Assembly (NCBI GenBank): GCA_037157565.1
Contig: JAZHRO010000046.1
Coordinates: forward strand, 13,738,501 to 13,802,500
Direction: 5' to 3'
DNA length: 64,000 nt
DNA from: Thalassia testudinum
Lineage: Eukaryota; Streptophyta; Magnoliopsida; Alismatales; Hydrocharitaceae
Each line of letters begins with the position of its first letter. Position 1 is the first letter of the stretch. The notes beneath the pieces were generated by a model that worked only from the letters and a program-made list of their open reading frames with translations, was not told the origin of the DNA and made no database searches. Positions 1-9,919 of this stretch are shown in pieces. Both the position numbers and the translations under genes were made by a program.

Positions 1-211
1 AGATCTGTACGGTTAGATTTATCATTCGCAGCCCCAAATCATCTGCAATTAATATCGCCTCTCACTTAGAGCATAAAATAACATTATTATTTACAAAGCT
101 AACAAATAAACTATGATGCAAACTATGCTGCTCATGCATGCATTATTTCTAAGTTAAGCTAGGATCTAACTTAATTTAGGTAGATTAGGTCCTCTAATTG
201 CTGTGCAATCA
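1..211 (-). mobile_element. LTR-alpha fragment, cut by window edge
   Basis: Reverse-complemented, this begins TGATTGCACAGCAATTA and continues like the start of three complete LTR-alpha copies in this window (2969-5122, 22211-24412, 25887-39886). Shared blocks are the GCAATC..AGG..CTTAA start, the TTAGCTTAACTT segment and the TTTGCATC segment. Only the first ~211 bp of the LTR are inside the window. Probable target duplication on the right is TCATG (212-216); the matching copy would lie left of position 1. It lies beside the ZFWD pseudogene, probably within one of its former introns. Confidence 0.7.
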
Positions 212-366
212 TCATGCTACTGTTGACCCTCAACTTCAGCTTGACAAACCACTAATTTTGTGTGAACCACAAATAGATAAGAACATAAAGTAGTTTCTGT
301 CAATAGATAGTGAATACTTGCAATCAATGTGAATGACAAAGAATGAAGGGAAAAAAGAAAGCCAAC

Positions 367-1521
367 CTTGATGGTTTCATCCAGTGAACATGACAACAAA
401 AATTGATCCTAACACAGTAAAGATGTAACTATTTCGATGTAATTTGTCAGAGTCTACGTAGTGCAAGGAAGTAATGTCCTAAACGTAAAACACAGAAAAT
501 ATGTTACAAACGGTTGATAAATTGGAAGTAATGGTATTAGAATCTCAAGATAAATCTAGAATTACAAGGAACCCATGAATAATACCAAGGTGCATATTCA
601 AACATGTAGTATCTAATTGATAAGGTTGCTAAAGACTATATGATGGAGAAAAGACTAATGAGAAACTTCCAAAATAGTTTAGGTTGTGAACTTACTATGA
701 TGGTTCTATCCATGGAACCAAAGTAGAGCTTGCCTAGGGAACCATCAATGATATAATAGCATTTTGATGACCAGTAAGAGGATGAGCAAGGTGGAAGGAA
801 TTATCATCAGCACTTATCTTCCAAATTATTATAGTACCATCCTGCAACATGAAACTCACTCCTTAGCATAGAGTCTAGCTTGGCTGAAAAATAACATGGC
901 TTTTCATATGGATGCATGAAATGAAGAGAAACTGATATCATCTAAAAAAGAGCTATAGCTATAATTTACCTAAACCCCACCAAAGGGATAATTGGGACCA
1001 ACAACCAAAGAACAAACTTGAACATTGGTTATCTGAGGGTTTGCTCAACTTGCAGTTGTGGGTTCCATGCCTGCATATATAAAACCATTACTATTGTTAG
1101 AATAAACATGTACAGTTCTAGCAAAAAAGTGATTTGTTTTTTTGAGGAGGAAGCGTGACACAAAAGAATAATACTTGAGGGAATACAACATGGAAGCTTT
1201 GAATTCAAGGAAGAATCTAATAAGAAGAATAGAGAAAAACTACAAAATGTACCTTAATGTCATTGTAGATACTGACGACAACCCAGGGGCCTTCACCAAC
1301 TAAGCAGCCAACTTCATCTCCTAAATTTGCATCTGCAATGCACTGCACACTAATGATGCAATGAGATTTGAATATGAGCAACATTTGTAATCATAATTAG
1401 TGGTTCAGAAAGAGTAGAATCTACACCTGTCCAGATTGACAGTCCCACATGATAACATTGCCATCTTTACTAGTTGAGAACATATTACCACTCCTCTTAG
1501 AGAGGGTTATGCATTATTGCT
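367..1521 (-). pseudogene. ZFWD-type (CCCH zinc finger + WD40) gene fragment, five exons
   Basis: Five exon-like blocks on the minus strand, in order and separated by GT/AG introns, match the WD40 part of plant ZFWD-type proteins. About 1521-1427 reads ..SKDGNVIMWDCQSGQ. 1342-1253 reads CIADANLGDEVGCLVGEGPW.. . 1070-970 begins AWNPQLQVEQTL. 841-696 holds DGTIIIWK and, after a frame change, GKLYFGSMDRTIIV. About 465-367 holds DQFLLSCSLDETIKV. Defects: a frameshift in the third block, a frameshift before GKLYFGSM, a TAG where the family has Trp just before DQFLLS, and another TAG upstream in that block. The CCCH fingers and the last blades are absent. Retained introns argue against a retrocopy. 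The family assignment is from remembered conserved wording; generic WD40 is certain, ZFWD likely. Confidence 0.75.
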
Positions 1522-1788
1522 CTGCTAAAGTTGTATAATTTTTTTAAGTAGATGCTTATCTCTTTACTCTATGTTCTTGCATCCATTGCATAGCATGGTA
1601 GAGGGTATGCCACTGTTGGATATATAGTTTGATAATCATTTAAACTACTTGAACTTGATTTTTGAATAACATGCATAACTAATTATATCAAATATTTTGC
1701 TTATCTATAGTTCATTTCATTTACCGACTATTGTGATGATTTGTTTCTCTATTACAATGTATTCATTTACTTTGCCATTATTTGGCAG
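1522..1788. other. Spacer between two gene fragments
   Basis: AT-rich sequence between the ZFWD fragment and the SART-1 exon. The last bases (TTATTTGGCAG, ending at 1788) look like a polypyrimidine tract plus AG splice acceptor for the exon that follows. Nothing else recognised. Confidence 0.5.
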
Positions 1789-1960
1789 AGGATGTGATTG
1801 GACTTAAAATTCTTCATAGGCTTGATAAAGTTTTGAAGGGTGAAGCTGTTGTTTTGTAGGTTGGAAATGCTCAAGAATGTTGAGATCGAAGAGTAGAGGA
1901 ATAGAGATGAGGCATAACGAGTTGCAAGGAAGAAAATGGGAATTTATGATGACAAGTACT
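1789..1960 (+). pseudogene. SART-1/DOT2 (tri-snRNP protein) exon fragment
   Basis: Directly after a splice-acceptor-like TTTGGCAG the plus strand reads DVIGLKILHRLDKVLKGEA.., then a TAG. After a missing stretch and a frame change it reads EMLKNVEIEE, stop, RNRDEA, stop, RVARKKMGIYDDKY, stop. This is the order of the conserved block in plant SART-1 family proteins (DOT2), spliceosomal U4/U6.U5 tri-snRNP components, around the GLKVLHG.. and ..VEIGEQKRRDEAY..KKKTGIYDDKF segments. The segment normally between the halves (TLKDQ.. region) is deleted. With four stops and a deletion it cannot be functional. Its orientation is opposite to the ZFWD fragment, so the two do not come from one gene. Confidence 0.65.
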
Positions 1961-2297
1961 AGCCCTTTTCATGAGGCCCTTGAGAAAGAAGTCATTGAAG
2001 AAGAAAGAGAAGCATATGTATGTTTTCATTAATTAATATGAACATTGATGTATTTTGTTTCATTGTTCTTTTTTATAATTTTTTAACAAGAGTGTAACAA
2101 GTATTTTAAATTTGAATTTCAATAAAAAATGGTGTATTATCTCAAAGATCAATTTTGTCAAGTTATGACTTAATTGTTTCCATGTTATAACAATTATACG
2201 AGTATGTTTGCCTTTGTGGTGAATGTATATGATAGATTGTACAGGTTTCTTGATGAACTATAAAAAAAGGGTATATTTTTTTAATAAAAAAGTTTTC
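1961..2297. other. AT-rich spacer
   Basis: No gene recognised. A short stretch at about 1976-2015 could encode Glu/Lys-rich residues and may be a further piece of the captured exon, but I cannot assign it. The rest is T/A-rich. Confidence 0.4.
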
Positions 2298-2668
2298 CAT
2301 CATGGTTTATGCATTGTGATCAAAAGTCTTTTGTCACGGTTTAAACACTGTGACCAAAGTCACTAGTCACGATTTATGAATTGTGACATTTCATAAATTG
2401 TAACCAAAGGTCTTCTTTGTTTGGTACAGGTCTTTGGTCACGGTTTATGAACCTAAACCGTGACCAAAGGTCAAGGCTCTTTGCTTGTGACCTTTGGTCA
2501 TGGTTATAAACCATGACCAAAAGCTCTTGAACCCATCTAATGGTGGGGCTTTGGTCTTGCTTTTAAGTGAAACCGTGATTAAAAGTCTTCCATCATGGGT
2601 TTCAAATTGTGACCAAAAGTCCTTACGTTTGGTCATGGTTTTATCTGAAACCGTGACCAAAAGCTCTC
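2298..2668. repeat. Array of fold-back modules (GGTCACGGTTT..AAACCGTGACC)
   Basis: Seven to eight imperfect modules of about 30-40 bp. Each pairs a GGTCACGGTTTA-like arm with an AAACCGTGACCAAA-like arm and a few bases of loop. Clear modules lie near 2298-2328, 2330-2358, 2360-2411, 2430-2471, 2489-2526, 2549-2586 and 2629-2668. Arrays of short (T)GGTCACGGTT repeats in both orientations are characteristic of subterminal regions of plant CACTA-type DNA transposons. I did not find a convincing CACTACAAGAAA-type terminus or a 3-bp target duplication, so the class is an inference. Two overlapping reading frames across this array only reflect its symmetry. Confidence 0.6.
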
Positions 2669-2699
2669 CACCGTCCCACCCTATGCTATTCAAGACACC

Positions 2700-2963
2700 A
2701 AACTCTCACTCACTACACTATTATTTTTTTTGTTTACACTATTTTTCTATTTTTCACACTAATTATAGCAATAAAGTAGGAAAAGACCAAATAACGATCA
2801 AAAAATGATTTCAAGCCTTAGAAATCATTTAAACATGCTGGAAATGAAGGATCAATCATTAGAGAGTTCCATAAATTAAAAGACATCAAATTTAAATATG
2901 TAAACTTGGTTTAGCATTGGATCTAAGCATGAAGTACAAGTTAGATAGATTTCAGATTGTAAG
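2700..2963 (+). repeat. Dispersed repeat X, copy 1, left part
   Basis: AT-rich sequence sharing an ordered series of words with 41515-41720 (TACACTATTTTT.TATTT, GATCA.AAAATGA, TTTCAAGCC, GAAATGAAG). Interrupted by a solo LTR-alpha and resumes at 5128. No coding capacity seen. Confidence 0.5.
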
Positions 2964-2968
2964 GTTGC

Positions 2969-5122
2969 TGTTGAGTGCGCGAAATCGTGTTTTGATTAGG
3001 AAAACGTCGTGGCATAGTGTAAAATATGACTTAAACAAAAAATTAATAATGAGACGGTGAGTGTCCCGATTGATCTCAGGGAGGCATGATTACGAAGTTG
3101 ATTTTTGATTTTTATTCTCTTCTTTGCTCACTTAAAATTGGACACCAATTTAAGTTTGTGAATGTAAGATTCGCTAGTCACGTTATTAACCCTTAAAACA
3201 TGTGCGTGAGTCAAATAAATAATGAAGGTGAATGCGTGAGTGCTCGTTCGCACGATCCTTACATCGCAATGGCTATTAACGGAGAATGCGTCGATCGCTA
3301 AATCGTTTATATCTTCTGGAACCGACATCTTTTTTTATTGCAACGAAATAGAAATATGAAGCTGGAAACTTTATTTCATTTCCTCAAAATTGTGATGTCA
3401 TTACAAGGGCTATAGAGGAATGCTTGTGCGTTGGAAAACGAAAATCTATGCTAATAGAAAAGATATGCACGCATGGATCTTGGAAAGATTATGCATGCAT
3501 TCTTGAAGATAGTAATACTACTTAGCAAGATAATAATGTGAAAATTAAATTACGAAGAATGACTATGCTATAGGAAATCGGGGCACCGAAGGTGGTCTCT
3601 GGTGGCTATGTGGGCTTTAGGTGGTATGAGGGAATAGGGGGACGACCAATGGTGGGTAGGCTGGCCTCTTGTGAGGTGGAGGGAGAGGTTGATCCTAGAA
3701 ATGGAGAAGCTTGGAGCAATGTGGCGTGGAGGTGTGCTAATGGAGATGGAGATGGTGGTGTCTACTTTATGGAGTCCAAGATGGGGTGCATGGCCATCTA
3801 GTAGGGTCCTTAAATTGGCTAAGGGAGATGGCCAAGGGCTCTCAAGAGAAGTCTCTAGACTTCTCTAGAGTGGTCGTCCACTTTGCTAAAATGGGCCTTC
3901 TTAGATCCACTTTTTGTGGATTTAAGAATGACCATGTGTGGCCATTCTAGATTCTTCCCTAGAATTGGTGAGTGGGTGTGGGTGTATGTGTGTCTGTGTG
4001 CGTGAGTGTGTGGTGGTGTGTAAGCCAATAGGTGGTCAAGTGGACCACTTGGTCCACTTCTAATTAGGTCCTAGGTGAGTCATATTAAGGTGTCTAAAAG
4101 TAGGTTTTAGGTGTAACTTATTACTAAACGGTTGGCCCAATTAAACTTAATCAAGTTTAATTGGGTCAACATGTGTGCAATTGGGAGAGAGAATTCCCAA
4201 TTAGATTAGGCTTGAGTTTTTTGGACTCTCACTGAGTCCAATTAGACTTGTGTTGGTTGAGATTGGAGCTCAATTGGACTCTATGAGTCAAATTGACCAA
4301 GTGCTATGCAATTGACTAGATCCAAGTCAATTGGGGTTTAGAGAGAACCTATCTAGGTTCTTAAGAGGCTCCTACGGTGGTGTACTAGGCTTAGGATACC
4401 TTAAATTAGGTTTCCTAGGGTGTAGGATTGGGTTTATAAGCCTTAGGAATCAAGACATAGGCTTGATTCTAAAAACAACAAAAGGAGGGTACTAGACATT
4501 TGATATTAAGATCATACATCTTAAATGTCAAAATTGGACATCCAGACAGAGAATTAGACATCCAATTCTGGGTTAGTACTTGAATTAGGCTCTGGCGGGT
4601 GATTATGCAGAAATTGGATATCTGGACTTAATGTCTGGACGTCGAGAACTATGCTAGAAAGTGGTTTTAGGGTATTCTAGGCTAATTTGATCTAATGGAA
4701 GGGTGGCTAAGGTAGGGGAAGGTGTCTCAGGCTATCCTAAGGCTATGGATAAGTGTAGGGATGTCATATGTTCTTCATAATTTAATCTATGCATTAAAAT
4801 CCTACAAGTAATCTAGTATACCTCTTCCCTACCTTATGCCTTTAGCTTGTATGCAGCTTTATTCCATGTCTTTTGCTCCAGCTTTGCTGTAGCTCTAGCC
4901 TCTATCTTGCTTTAGATTCAGCTTTAGGTCATCTCTTGAGCTTCTTATTACCTGCAAACCAAGTAATACACTAATCAGTACAAAATATTGACATTATTGC
5001 AGAAATACGTATGCAAAGCAGTAAAGATGCAAAGTATGCAACAAATGCATAAACTATGCTACAATTGTGCTAAGTTCAAACTTAATTCAGGTCATTTAAG
5101 TCCTACGATTGTTGTGCAATCA
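2969..5122 (-). mobile_element. Solo LTR-alpha (copy A)
   Basis: A 2154-bp unit flanked by a perfect 5-bp target duplication GTTGC (2964-2968 and 5123-5127). Plus-strand ends are TGTTGAGTGCGC and TGTGCAATCA, so the element reads TGATTGCACA...ACTCAACA on the minus strand, with normal TG..CA termini. Length and internal order match copies at 22211-24412 and 25887-39886: start hairpin, AGCTATGC-like and GGTAATAAG segments, GGACGTCC-like words (here 4490-4650), CA-rich tract (here 3960-4020 as GT), and the terminal GCG..AAA block. No primer site, polypurine tract or coding sequence, hence solo. Short ORFs inside (for example 3592-3868) are not genes. Confidence 0.85.
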
Positions 5123-5127
5123 GTTGC

Positions 5128-6310
5128 TAACAGAGGTGTTTAACAGTGATTAAACTGCTTTTAGTTCGAATTAAAATCAAATAGTGCAAGTACATGAATG
5201 CCTTCTAGGCGTGATACTATCATTAAACTCTACTGGAAAACTCATTAACACTCAAAGAGAATTAAAGAGTTACTTGGATCAAGCATCCAATAGTCTTGAC
5301 AGTGTTCTTTCAACTCCCAGCTATTGACAAAGACTTCTAAACTAATCTACAAGCTTTGAAATTCAAACTAAAGCCAAACAACAGTACATGAATGCTATTT
5401 ATATGATCAGACTCTCCTACAAAACTCATTTAATATTCAGACCACATCAGGAACAACTTGAAATTCCAGACCAAAACCTTCTTTCAATCTGAGCAGTTAA
5501 CTGAGCTAATGTTGATAAAAAGAATTCAATCTGATTTAAAGCTCATCTCATATGTTTCAAAACTTTTTCAAACAACTGATTTTTATATCTATGTAATGCA
5601 AACCCATCACAACTACAAATCATCCAAAACCAATTAAATCCCATGATTAAAAATTCACTCAGAAACTTTATTTAGAAGGAATAGCATCAGTTGTTGACTG
5701 ATCAAAACAAGCTCATATTTGAATTAACACTTAAAACACTGAAATAATCACTTAAATACATTGCCTAATCATAAGGAATTATCTTGAAATCTTGCCCAGG
5801 TCGGTAAAACATAATTTGAAATATTTGTGCTTAAGTTCAACACTGAATTGAGCTTAGAAGCCACACATTTCCAAATTGCGTTCAAATCAGTAAAATCTCC
5901 TCCTAAGGCATCACAATTATTCCTTGAATGATTTGGAACTCATAAAGATCAAATCAAAACTCATTAAGTATCAGAAAACCCTAATCGATCTTCCTACTTT
6001 CGCAATAAACAATGAAGAAAATAAAGAACAAATCAGGCATTCAAACCTTTAAATCCGATCCTAAACCTTCATTAAACTCTCTCAAACATCCCTCAACTCC
6101 TCATTGGTGGATTAAAAGACTTTTGAGATCTGAACTCAATGTCACCTAGAGGGTCTTTGGTATGGCTTCACTGAGATGATTTGATTATCCAAGAACCCTG
6201 CAGAACATTGATTAGTGTGTAAGGACCTTAGACGATGCTTAAAAACCAATAGGTCATCGTGATGGCCTCTAATCTATGTATTGGATTTTTCTTAGGCCAT
6301 TGATATGAGT
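5128..6310 (+). repeat. Dispersed repeat X, copy 1, right part
   Basis: AT-rich and non-coding. Collinear with 41720-42550 and 43930-44100. Shared landmarks are ACATGAATGCTT/CTATTTA, ..GAAACCCTAATC.., the ..ATTGATTAGTRTGTARGA.. word near 6210 (compare 43986) and AGGTCATCG near 6251 (compare 44033). Its class is unknown; it could be part of an old retroelement. Confidence 0.5.
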
Positions 6311-6660
6311 CCGTGTGGAGCTTGTAGGAACTCAATATGCACTAGACGGGGGGTGAATAGTGTATTATCGAAAGTAATAGTGGAATAAAATTTCATTCAC
6401 CACAGATTAAAACTAAATATAAACAAACCACAAAGATAGATGACACATGATTTAGGTGGAAACTTTACGGGTAAAAACCACTACCTAAGCCTCTTAGCTT
6501 AGGATTTCTCTGATTAGTCGACGCTAGTCAACTCTACTAACGCACCACTTGAACGAGGGTGGCACAACCTCATACAAGACTTCTCTTTTACACTTGACCA
6601 AGAGAAGAGAAACAATGGGACTACCAAAACAACTTGGGTCCTGATGTTGCATCTGGATCG
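6311..6660 (+). repeat. Repeat Y, partial copy
   Basis: Contains GACGGGGGGTGAATAG (about 6345) and CCACTACCTAAGCCTC (about 6479), a combination that recurs in 42640-42780 (CCACTACCTAAGCCTC..AGTTAGGATTT). It sits in or next to repeat X in both places. The G-rich GTGAATAG word followed by a GTGGAAAC/GTGGTTCC word is common in plant dispersed repeats. Class not established. Confidence 0.4.
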
Positions 6661-7893
6661 CTAGTTAATTAGGGTTAATTAGTCATTGTAATAGTATAGT
6701 ATTGCAATCCAGATGGATGTCATTTTATTTATATATAATTTTTACTAGTTTATTCTAAGTCGATCACTGGGAGGCAGTTATTGATATATATGCATCACTC
6801 TCTATTATCCAAAATCTAACTTTTATTCCAAAAATGTCAGTTTTATTTACAAATGAATGAATTAAAATCAATATAATCAAAGAATGATCTAATCTAAGTT
6901 AATTATTTTTAAAAGAATGGATGTTAGTGCATTAATGCCTCAAGAATATTTACATTATAAAGGCATCAAAAACAAATATAAACTAAGCTTTATACAAATG
7001 AATCAAGTAAAAGAGAAGGTTTATGTACACCAATCTTGTCTTAAAAGAAACTCTAAATAAAGTCAAGACAAAATCAATGATAATTTAACACTAATCCTAA
7101 TACTAGAAATACACACAATACATATACACATATATAATATACATATATATCACACGCCCAACACTTACACAACATAAACACTTAACTAATATACACAACT
7201 AATATCTACAACTAGTAAGTAATATAGTTTTTTTTTGAGAAGAACTAGTAAGTAATATAGTTAAAGTATAGTACCAACATACCTATACTTACACATATTA
7301 TATATGTACATACTAACTAACACATATAACAATACTTACACACACACACACACAAGAGCCTTAAAAACATATATACGAAAAAAAGGCAAAAATAATATTT
7401 TATTTACAACACTTACATAAATATAACACACACATGCATAACACTTAACATTCACTTATTTATATACACTTAACACTTAACATATATACTAACACATATA
7501 AACATAACGCTAATACATGCACAAACAACACAAACACACTAACACAACACAACTCACGCACGTAGACACTTAACTTTATTTTTAACTTAAACACTCAACT
7601 CACATGTGGCCCAAAAAGAATGGTGGGCTTTTCTCATAGTCTCAACGTCCAAGGGTCGGAGTAGATGCTACTAGGCTCACCCTATGGGGGAGGCAATGCC
7701 ACATAATTTAGGCCCAAATCAGGCCTAGCACAGGCCTACATTGTAGGCCCACACATTCCCCTCTCTTTCTCTCTCTTTCTCGCATGCTCAAGGTTAAGTT
7801 GTATAAGGGGAGTCGACCCTTGAATTGGCCGAATAGCCTATGGGGGCGGTACATAATATAGCACTAAAGCGCTCTGTAAGCAAATGATGTGGT
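6661..7893. other. AT-rich intergenic DNA with CA/TA microsatellites
   Basis: No gene seen. Holds irregular (CA)n/(TA)n tracts at about 7100-7160, 7330-7355 and 7420-7560. An 18-bp word AACTAGTAAGTAATATAG is repeated near 7211 and 7244, separated by a poly-T stretch. The last bases GTGGT (7889-7893) are the left target duplication of NA1. Confidence 0.6.
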
Positions 7894-9898
7894 TGATGAG
7901 TCCATTTTAATGGACTAATATTATGCCTAAGTAACTTTAACATACCTTTTAGGTTTGTTAATAACTACATTAAGTTATAGAATGTTTGCATGCATCATGA
8001 TTTAAGTTTACATCTATTTTATATTATTCTATAACTTAATATGTAATGATTTTATACTCTTTTTATGTGCAGGAAGAATATTTGGCAAAAGAATAAGGAG
8101 GGGAGGGTAAATTACCCTTTCAAACAACCGGCGGCATTTCTTTTCCCCATCCTCCGGGCACCCTCAATAGCCGTCGGTCAAAAATATCAAAGGGATTTGA
8201 AAATCCCTTAACTGACGCACGCGGGAAGAGAGGAGTTAAAGAGGAGGCGGAGAAAGGAGAGGAGGATTCATCATCCAGGAACGCTGTAACCATCGTGTGC
8301 ATTGTGCACTAAGTTCTCCACCGCAGAGCTTCCCCCCTTTGCAGCGCCATCACCTTCACGCCAGCCATAGCCTCCACCGCAAGCGCCCCCCTCCTCCAGC
8401 GCTCTCCACTGTAGAGCGCACTGCCCCACCCGCGCCCGCACCAAGTAGCCTGCAGGCTCCCGTCTGCAGCACGCTACCACTGCAGGCGTTTCCCCTCCTC
8501 CAATGCCCGCAGGCTCGCCTCCAGCACCTCCAGCTAGCGCCGCTCTAGTGCCAGTGCCCCACCTACCACGACGTACCCGCACAATGCCTCCCTGGAGTGA
8601 TTCCACCGTGCGGACCCGCACAGCACCATCACCGCACCCGCACAGCGCCATCACCTTCCAGCCTACTCCAACTGCCCTGCAGGCGCTTGCTCCGCCCCAC
8701 CCACGCTCGCAGACGCTTGCACCTTCCAGCGCTCACACTTTGCTCACCCTTACCGCACCCTCACCAAGCAGCCTGCAGGCACTCGCTCGCCCATCTCAAG
8801 CCGGCTCTGCAGGCGCTAGCACCGCCCCACCTACGGTCGTAGACGCTTGCACCTTCCAGCGCTCACACCTTGCACGCCCCTACCGCGCCCTCACCAAGCA
8901 GCTTGCAGGCGCCCGCTCACCCATCTCCAACTGGCCCTGCAGGCACTAGCACTGCCCCACCCATGCTCGCAGGCGCTTCGCCCTTCTAGCCTGCTCACGC
9001 ACCCGTGCAGGAAACCCACTACAGCGCCATCACGTCCACCTACGCCCTCACCAAGCAACCTGCAAGCACGTGCCCTCGCTTCACCAGCGCTCCTCGCAGG
9101 CAGGCGCACCCCCTCCTGCAGGCACTCGCCCTCGTCACCAGCGCCCTGCAGGCATGCACCCAAGCGTAGCCAGACGCATGGCTGTCGTCTTCTCCTCCAA
9201 CAGGCCGGCGGCCCTCCTCTGTCCGCCGGCCACCTCCGGCCACCTCTCGCCGTTCTATCACCGTCATCGTGATCCCCATGCATCGGTCAACCTTCCCCCA
9301 TAGCAGCTCTGTCGTCGGTGCTCCATCTCTCACGCGAGGAGAGAGAGTGAAAGCTCTATTTTCCCTTCAATTAGATATTACATGTGCTGCCATTACCAAA
9401 ACTTGATTTTTGATTTATTATTTTATTAATTGAATGAATTTACAGCCAAGCCCCTTTAGTCTGCTCCAATTAATTGGCTTATCAAATTGCATGATTATCT
9501 TCCCCCTTCCATTAGCTTTACATTAAATGGTGATATTATGCTTTACATTGGATGCCATTGAATATTTGGGGTTGATTGATTTTATAGGAGTATTCTAGTA
9601 AAGGAGAATTTGCGTGATTAGTTCATCTCTTTTCAGAAATTAGAGATTAGTTATTTGATTCATCTATTAGTGTTCTTTCTTTAGGATTAGGATGAATGAA
9701 TGAAATTACTTTTAAGTAAACAAGAGGTAAATTTATCATGAATTTATTGGTCTATTCCTCCCTGTGGATACGACATCCGTTATTGTGGTTTAAATTCATA
9801 TCTGTTTAATCTTTGATTGAGATATTTTCCACCACCTTTTGTGCTGCAAGGATTTATTATCTTAATATTAATTATTCAAAGTGAAAATCGCTCTGTCA
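7894..9898 (+). repeat. 5' LTR of NA1
   Basis: 2005 bp, TGATGAGTCC...CTCTGTCA. The first bases contain the palindrome AGTCCATTTTAATGGACT (7899-7916). The first ~400 bp are AT-rich, then a C-rich ~1-kb block (8300-9340) follows with a 130-bp tandem repeat, and the last ~550 bp are AT-rich again. The C-rich block yields many long overlapping reading frames on both strands (for example 8271-8654, 8503-8949, 8891-9283). These are low-complexity by-products present equally in the 3' LTR. Confidence 0.9.
8695..9000 (+). repeat. 130-bp GC-rich tandem repeat in NA1 5' LTR
   Basis: Units start with CCCCACC at 8695, 8825 and 8955, an exact 130-bp period; the third is partial. Each unit has CGCAGACGCTTGCACCTTCC, then CCTCACCAAGCAGC.TGCAGGC, then the GC-rich ..CCCTGCAGGC.CTAGCAC end. 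The same array is in the 3' LTR (17712, 17842, 17972), so it predates insertion. Confidence 0.8.
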
Positions 9899-9901
9899 AA
9901 T

Positions 9902-9919
9902 TGGCGCTGTTGCCGGGGA
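9902..9919 (+). other. Primer binding site of NA1 (tRNA-Asp)
   Basis: TGGCGCTGTTGCCGGGGA, three bases after the 5' LTR, complements the 3' end of plant tRNA-Asp with one mismatch. This is the usual primer of Athila-lineage elements. It is followed by GGCAACAGAC, which is also found after the primer site of NA2. Confidence 0.85.

Noticed and set aside
2298..2328. CACTACAAGAAA-type terminus
   Set aside because: Only loose CACTA words (about 2362 and 2710) were seen, with no inverted partner or 3-bp duplication, so no terminus is called.
2445..2808. Mirror-image frames of 82 and 104 codons
   Set aside because: Caused by the symmetric fold-back modules.
7100..7560. CA/TA-rich tract as a possible origin or CRISPR-like array
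   Set aside because: Irregular microsatellite with no fixed repeat-spacer structure; this is plant nuclear DNA.
8271..9333. Several overlapping reading frames of 80-150 codons on both strands in the C-rich block
   Set aside because: They are low-complexity Pro/Ala/Arg/Gly-rich frames inside an LTR. Equivalent frames recur in the other LTR at 17288-18425, which shows they follow from base composition and the 130-bp repeat.
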